From Agrobacterium tumefaciens_K (GTDB lineage: Bacteria; Pseudomonadota; Alphaproteobacteria; Rhizobiales; Rhizobiaceae): DNA of 64,000 bases. The notes under the pieces were generated by a model. That model had not been told where the DNA came from and ran no database searches. It worked only from the letters and a program-made list of their open reading frames with translations. The stretch is taken from contig NZ_JAOEGC010000002.1 in NCBI RefSeq assembly GCF_031801495.1, forward strand, positions 2,232,001 to 2,296,000, given 5' to 3'. This document shows positions 60,731 through 64,000 of this stretch, in pieces. A program made the position numbers and the translations under genes. Numbering within the stretch: the stretch's first letter is position 1; each line of letters starts with the position of its first letter.

Positions 60731-61606
60731 ATGCAGGAAAATACTGAAGGCGCTGTCATCGTGATTTCCAGCCACGTCATGCGTGGGTCGGTCGGCAATC
60801 GGGCAGCTGTCTTCGCGCTGGAAACGCTGGGCTTTCCGGTATGGGCCGTTCCGACCATCGTCATGCCCTGGCACCCCGGTCATGGCCCTTCCACACGGAT
60901 GCGGTTTCAGGACGGCGATTTCGACAGCGCAATGACCGACCTCGAAAACGCGAAGTGGATCGGCGAGGTCAAGGCAGTGCTGACCGGCTATTTCGGAAGC
61001 GCCGCACAGGTCCGCTCGACGGCACGGCTGATCCGCAATCTCAAGGAAAAGAACCCGGCGCTCATCTACGCCTGCGATCCGGTGATGGGCGACAAGGGCG
61101 GCCTCTACATTCCCGAAGAAACGGCCGCGGCAATCCGCGACGAGTTGATCCCGCTGGCGACGCTCGCGACGCCGAACCGCTACGAGCTTGCTTGGATGAG
61201 CGGTGCGGAGCTTGAGACGAACAACGCCATCATGGATGCAGCGCTGGCGCTCGGGCCGTCGAAGATGCTCGTGACCTCGGCTGTGCCGATGATGTCAGGC
61301 GGCACCGGCAATCTTTACCTGAGTGGCAAACACGCGCTTCTGGCCGAGCACCGCGCCATCGAGGATGCGCCTAACGGCCTCGGCGACCTGATCTCCGCAC
61401 TGTTTCTTGCTCGTCTGCTGGAAGGCCTGGATGAAGAGAAGGCGCTTCAGCTGGCAACCGCCAGCGTGTTCGAGATCCTCGCCAGGACAAAAAAACGCGA
61501 CATGAACGAATTGACGCTGGAAACCGATTCCGCCAGCCTTTCCACGCCTATGGCAATGATACAGACGCGTCATCTCTTGCATCCTTCACGCAGCAAGCGC
61601 AAATAG
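60731..61606 (+). CDS. pdxY: Pyridoxal kinase
   Basis: The 291-residue ribokinase-fold enzyme phosphorylates pyridoxal in the vitamin B6 salvage route. SSHVMRGSVGNRAAVFALE, GYFGSAAQV, YACDPVMGDKGGLYIPEE and TPNRYEL are family blocks. The catalytic Asp region reads APNGLGDLISALFLARL. AAGG precedes ATG 60731. It is divergent from the cardiolipin-synthase-like gene. Confidence 0.92.
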   Translation: MQENTEGAVIVISSHVMRGSVGNRAAVFALETLGFPVWAVPTIVMPWHPGHGPSTRMRFQDGDFDSAMTDLENAKWIGEVKAVLTGYFGSAAQVRSTARLIRNLKEKNPALIYACDPVMGDKGGLYIPEETAAAIRDELIPLATLATPNRYELAWMSGAELETNNAIMDAALALGPSKMLVTSAVPMMSGGTGNLYLSGKHALLAEHRAIEDAPNGLGDLISALFLARLLEGLDEEKALQLATASVFEILARTKKRDMNELTLETDSASLSTPMAMIQTRHLLHPSRSKRK

Positions 61607-61679
61607 CGCATCGAGGATGGTCTTCAACGCACCGGGCTCGTTCTGCGCTCCCGGTCCAGCATAACGGTACTGCGATATC

Positions 61680-62321
61680 ATGAAAGATTTTCCAGAAACC
61701 CTTCTGAACGGCTACAAGAACTTCATGAGCGGACGTTACGCCGACGAGCGCGAAAGATATCGCGTTCTGGCGGAAACCGGTCAGAAGCCACAAACCCTGT
61801 TCATTGCCTGTTGCGACTCCCGTTCGGCACCGGAAACGATTTTCGACTGCGGACCGGGCGAACTCTTCGTCGTCAGAAACGTTGCCAACATGGTGCCTCC
61901 GTTCGAGCCGGACGGCCAGTATCACGCAACCTCGGCCGCCATCGAATATGCCGTGCAGGTTCTCAAGGTGAAGGACATCGTGGTCATGGGCCATGGCCGC
62001 TGCGGCGGCATCCAGGCGGCCCTCGACCCCAACCTCGAGCCGCTGTCGCCCGGTGACTTCATCGGCAAATGGATGAACATGGTCAAATCGGCCGCCGAGC
62101 AGATCCAGAACAACGACGTCATGACCCCTTCCGAGCGTCAGACCGCGCTGGAACGCGTCTCCATCCGCAACTCCATCGCCAACCTTCGCGCTTTCCCCTT
62201 CGTCAAGGCGCAGGAAACCGCCGGCAAGGTCAAGCTGCACGGCGCATGGTTCGACATCTCGACCGGCGAACTGTGGGTCATGGACAACAAAACGGGCGAC
62301 TTTCGCCGCCCGGAACTGTGA
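61680..62321 (+). CDS. Beta-class carbonic anhydrase
   Basis: The 213-residue zinc enzyme interconverts CO2 and bicarbonate. Ligands Cys44, His105 and Cys108 lie in IACCDSRSAPE and VMGHGRCGGIQA, and the Asp46-Arg48 dyad is present. There is no signal peptide, so it is cytoplasmic. It follows pdxY by 73 bp on the same strand. Confidence 0.95.
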   Translation: MKDFPETLLNGYKNFMSGRYADERERYRVLAETGQKPQTLFIACCDSRSAPETIFDCGPGELFVVRNVANMVPPFEPDGQYHATSAAIEYAVQVLKVKDIVVMGHGRCGGIQAALDPNLEPLSPGDFIGKWMNMVKSAAEQIQNNDVMTPSERQTALERVSIRNSIANLRAFPFVKAQETAGKVKLHGAWFDISTGELWVMDNKTGDFRRPEL

Positions 62322-62358
62322 TTGAAGCAGTAGTTGCTGCAGTCAAATTCGACGCTCG

Positions 62359-62469
62359 TCACCCCGGACTTGATCCGGGGTACAGCGCGATCAAGTCCTT
62401 GATCGCCTAAGACTCTCTTCACGGCGCAGACGCGTCGTGGCTGGATGCCGGATCAAGCCCGGCATGACG
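62359..62469. repeat. Full-length mosaic palindromic repeat (RIME-like)
   Basis: Three stems: CCCCGGA (62362-62368) with TCCGGGG (62374-62380); GCGATCAAG (62387-62395), TC, CTTGATCGC (62398-62406); and ATGCCGG (62445-62451) with CCGGCAT (62459-62465), followed by GACGG. It has the same order and the same CAAGTCCTTG centre as 22947-23061, with different but still paired arm sequences. Confidence 0.82.
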
Positions 62470-62500
62470 GAAGCGAAATTTCAGCCGATGGAAAGCAGCC

Positions 62501-63316
62501 TTACTGCCCGTCGATTGCCTTACCGATGAAGGCGATCGACTGCTGGTATACGCTGGCCGCGTTCCAGCCCTGAATGGCGGCGAAGTTTGGCTGGCCCTGC
62601 TGATAACCTGCACCGCGCTGCCAGCCGTGACCGACGAGGAAGTTGGCGGTCGATGCCAGCGCATCCGCACGAGAACCGACCAGATCGACTCGACCGTCGC
62701 GGTCGAAATCTACGCCGTAACGCACGACATTGACCGGCAGGAACTGCGTCTGGCCGATTTCGCCATGAGCCGCACCCTTCGCGTTGACGTTCAGCGAACC
62801 GCTGCCGACGAGCTTGAGGGCCGCATAGAGCTGCTCGGTGAAGTACTCCGAACGACGGCAGTCATAGGAAAGCGTCGCAACGGCGGAAAGCGTGTGCTGG
62901 TTGCCCAGGAAACCGCCAAAGCCGGTTTCCATGCCCCAGATGGCAAGCAGCGGACCTGCGGGAACCCCGTATGTCCTTTCGATGTTGGCGAAAAGCGCGG
63001 CGTTGTTCTTCTTCATGGTCTTGCCACGCGAAATGATCGCCTGACCGCCACGCTTCTGCATGAACTGGTCGAAAGACAGCTTGAAGCTGTGCTGGCCGCG
63101 ATCGGCGCGGATGGTCGCCTGATTGTAGGAAACGTTGGCGAAAGCGCGGTCGAGAACGGAAGCGCTGACGCCGCGTCCTGCTGCTTCCTGCTTGAACGCG
63201 CCAACCCACGCACCGAACCCGGCCGAGGTGTTGCCGCACTGCGCAGCCAGAACCGGCGTCGCCACCAAAACCGAAACCATGGCCGCACCGGCCAGGATTG
63301 CCTTCATAACCCGCAT
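62501..63316 (-). CDS. MltB-like lytic murein transglycosylase
   Basis: The 271-residue exported enzyme has a signal peptide ending near TPVLAAQ. The catalytic Glu is in IWGMETGFGGFLGN, and EIGQTQFLPVNVVRYGVDFD and GRVDLVGSRADALASTANF are MltB-family blocks. It cuts glycan strands with anhydro-muramic ends. The start at 63316 has GAAGGCGG upstream; 63307 is also possible. There is no lipobox. Confidence 0.92.
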   Translation of the reverse strand: MRVMKAILAGAAMVSVLVATPVLAAQCGNTSAGFGAWVGAFKQEAAGRGVSASVLDRAFANVSYNQATIRADRGQHSFKLSFDQFMQKRGGQAIISRGKTMKKNNAALFANIERTYGVPAGPLLAIWGMETGFGGFLGNQHTLSAVATLSYDCRRSEYFTEQLYAALKLVGSGSLNVNAKGAAHGEIGQTQFLPVNVVRYGVDFDRDGRVDLVGSRADALASTANFLVGHGWQRGAGYQQGQPNFAAIQGWNAASVYQQSIAFIGKAIDGQ

Positions 63317-63452
63317 CAAAATCCGCCTTCGATATCCGTTTGGGAAACAATCCCAATAAAAAACGTCTCTGTTGCCGAGAACTGTGGCATCAAATTGCCT
63401 TTCGGCGAAGGAGCCTGCAAATAAACTGGCCGTGATGACCGGTATTTGAGAA

Positions 63453-63485
63453 AACCCGCCCGTTCTCCAACAGAACAGGCGGGTT
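63453..63485 (-). terminator. Terminator of asd
   Basis: AACCCGCCCGTTCT (63453-63466), CCAAC, AGAACAGGCGGGTT (63472-63485) is a 14-bp stem with one mismatch. On the minus strand it is followed by TTTTC, just after the asd stop. Confidence 0.85.
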
Positions 63486-63512
63486 ATACTTAACAAATCT
63501 TACAAAATGGTA

Positions 63513-64000
63513 TCAGGCAGCCGCTTTGCGGGGCTTGATGAGACCACGGTTGACCAGAAGCTCTGCGATCTGGATGGCGTTGAGTGCCGCACCCTTGCGC
63601 AGGTTGTCGGAAACGACCCACATGTTGAGGCCGTTTTCCACCGTCGCGTCTTCGCGGATACGCGAGATATAGGTCGCGTCTTCGCCAGCGGATTCAACAG
63701 GCGTGATGTAACCGCCGTTTTCGTGCTTGTCGATGACGAGGCAACCCGGCGCTTCGCGCAGGATATCGCGTGCCTGATCGGCAGTGATCTCGTTTTCGAA
63801 CTCGATGTTGACCGATTCGGAGTGACCGATGAAGACAGGAACGCGTACGGCCGTACAGGTGACCTTGATCTTCGGATCAAGCATCTTCTTGGTTTCAGCC
63901 AGAACCTTCCACTCTTCCTTGGTGTAGCCGTCTTCCATGAAGACGTCGATGTGCGGAATGACGTTGAAGGCGATGCGCTTGGTGAACTTCTTGGCTTCTA
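63513..64000 (-). CDS. asd: Aspartate-semialdehyde dehydrogenase (C-terminal part; N-terminus off window)
   Basis: About 162 C-terminal residues are present; the right edge cuts the gene. RIAFNVIPHIDVFMEDGYTK, then VRVPVFIGHSESVNIEFEN (with the catalytic-domain His), and MWVVSDNLRKGAALNAIQIA are characteristic of Asd. The enzyme makes aspartate semialdehyde for lysine, threonine, methionine and diaminopimelate. Its hairpin terminator follows directly. Confidence 0.95.
   Translation of the reverse strand, partial: EAKKFTKRIAFNVIPHIDVFMEDGYTKEEWKVLAETKKMLDPKIKVTCTAVRVPVFIGHSESVNIEFENEITADQARDILREAPGCLVIDKHENGGYITPVESAGEDATYISRIREDATVENGLNMWVVSDNLRKGAALNAIQIAELLVNRGLIKPRKAAA

Noticed and set aside
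1..64000. CRISPR arrays, rRNA operons, insertion sequences or prophage genes
   Set aside because: No regularly spaced direct repeats, transposase or integrase motifs, or rRNA sequence were found. The repeats present are single palindromic elements.

Overview
The window looks like a piece of the main chromosome of an alphaproteobacterium of the Rhizobiaceae, most likely Agrobacterium or a close relative. The reasons are the high G+C content, the CtrA-pathway phosphotransferase ChpT, the EipA (DUF1134) envelope protein, the rpoH and purA neighbourhood, Irr-like and RirA-like iron boxes, and mosaic palindromic intergenic repeats of the rhizobial RIME type. Assignment to a species is inference. 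There are no rRNA genes, insertion sequences, phage genes or CRISPR arrays. One tRNA gene, tRNA-Gly(GCC), is present.

Layout. 1-1079: a TetR regulator (cut by the left edge) divergent from a RidA-family gene, with three stacked palindromes between them. 1108-13390: mostly housekeeping genes (chpT, eipA, a coiled-coil membrane protein, a TrmH-type methyltransferase, a RluA-type pseudouridine synthase, a small SAM methyltransferase, rpoH, a 771-residue acidic-repeat membrane protein, purA, a DMT exporter). 13445-22560: a degenerate transglutaminase-like protein, then an accessory catabolic locus: creatininase-family hydrolase, LysR regulator, ThiY/NMT1-type ABC importer, cytosine-deaminase-like amidohydrolase, FAD oxidase and a flavodoxin-fold quinone reductase. 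23230-28588: a lytic transglycosylase lipoprotein, a second RidA protein, an MhqD/MhqO-like esterase-dioxygenase pair, a siderophore-interacting reductase, ung and a glyoxalase.

28748-33172: heme acquisition. hmuTUV faces an IsdG-type heme monooxygenase and a HutX-type heme carrier, with a DUF454 gene nearby that has its own RirA-like box. 33254-35574: a YbaY-META fusion, purU and a proline-rich periplasmic protein. 35647-42276: a complete tricarboxylate uptake module, with TctE/TctD-type sensor and regulator, an orphan periplasmic binding protein and tctCBA. 42354-47266: a siderophore ABC operon behind an Irr-like and a RirA-like box, then dps. 47341-52107: a small ORF, the tRNA, an aldo/keto reductase, an MFS exporter and two LysR genes. 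52263-57710: an apparently dead alpha/beta hydrolase leading an RND efflux operon. 57916-64000: an EEP-family phosphodiesterase, a cardiolipin-synthase-like enzyme, pdxY, carbonic anhydrase, an MltB-like transglycosylase and the 3' part of asd.

Themes. Iron is handled by several linked parts: heme import and breakdown, siderophore import, ferri-siderophore reduction and Dps storage, with plausible iron-responsive boxes at two of these loci. The least explained parts are the creatininase/amidohydrolase/FAD-oxidase importer locus, the catalytically emptied hydrolase ahead of the RND pump, the orphan binding protein between TctDE and TctCBA, and the 771-residue acidic-repeat protein.
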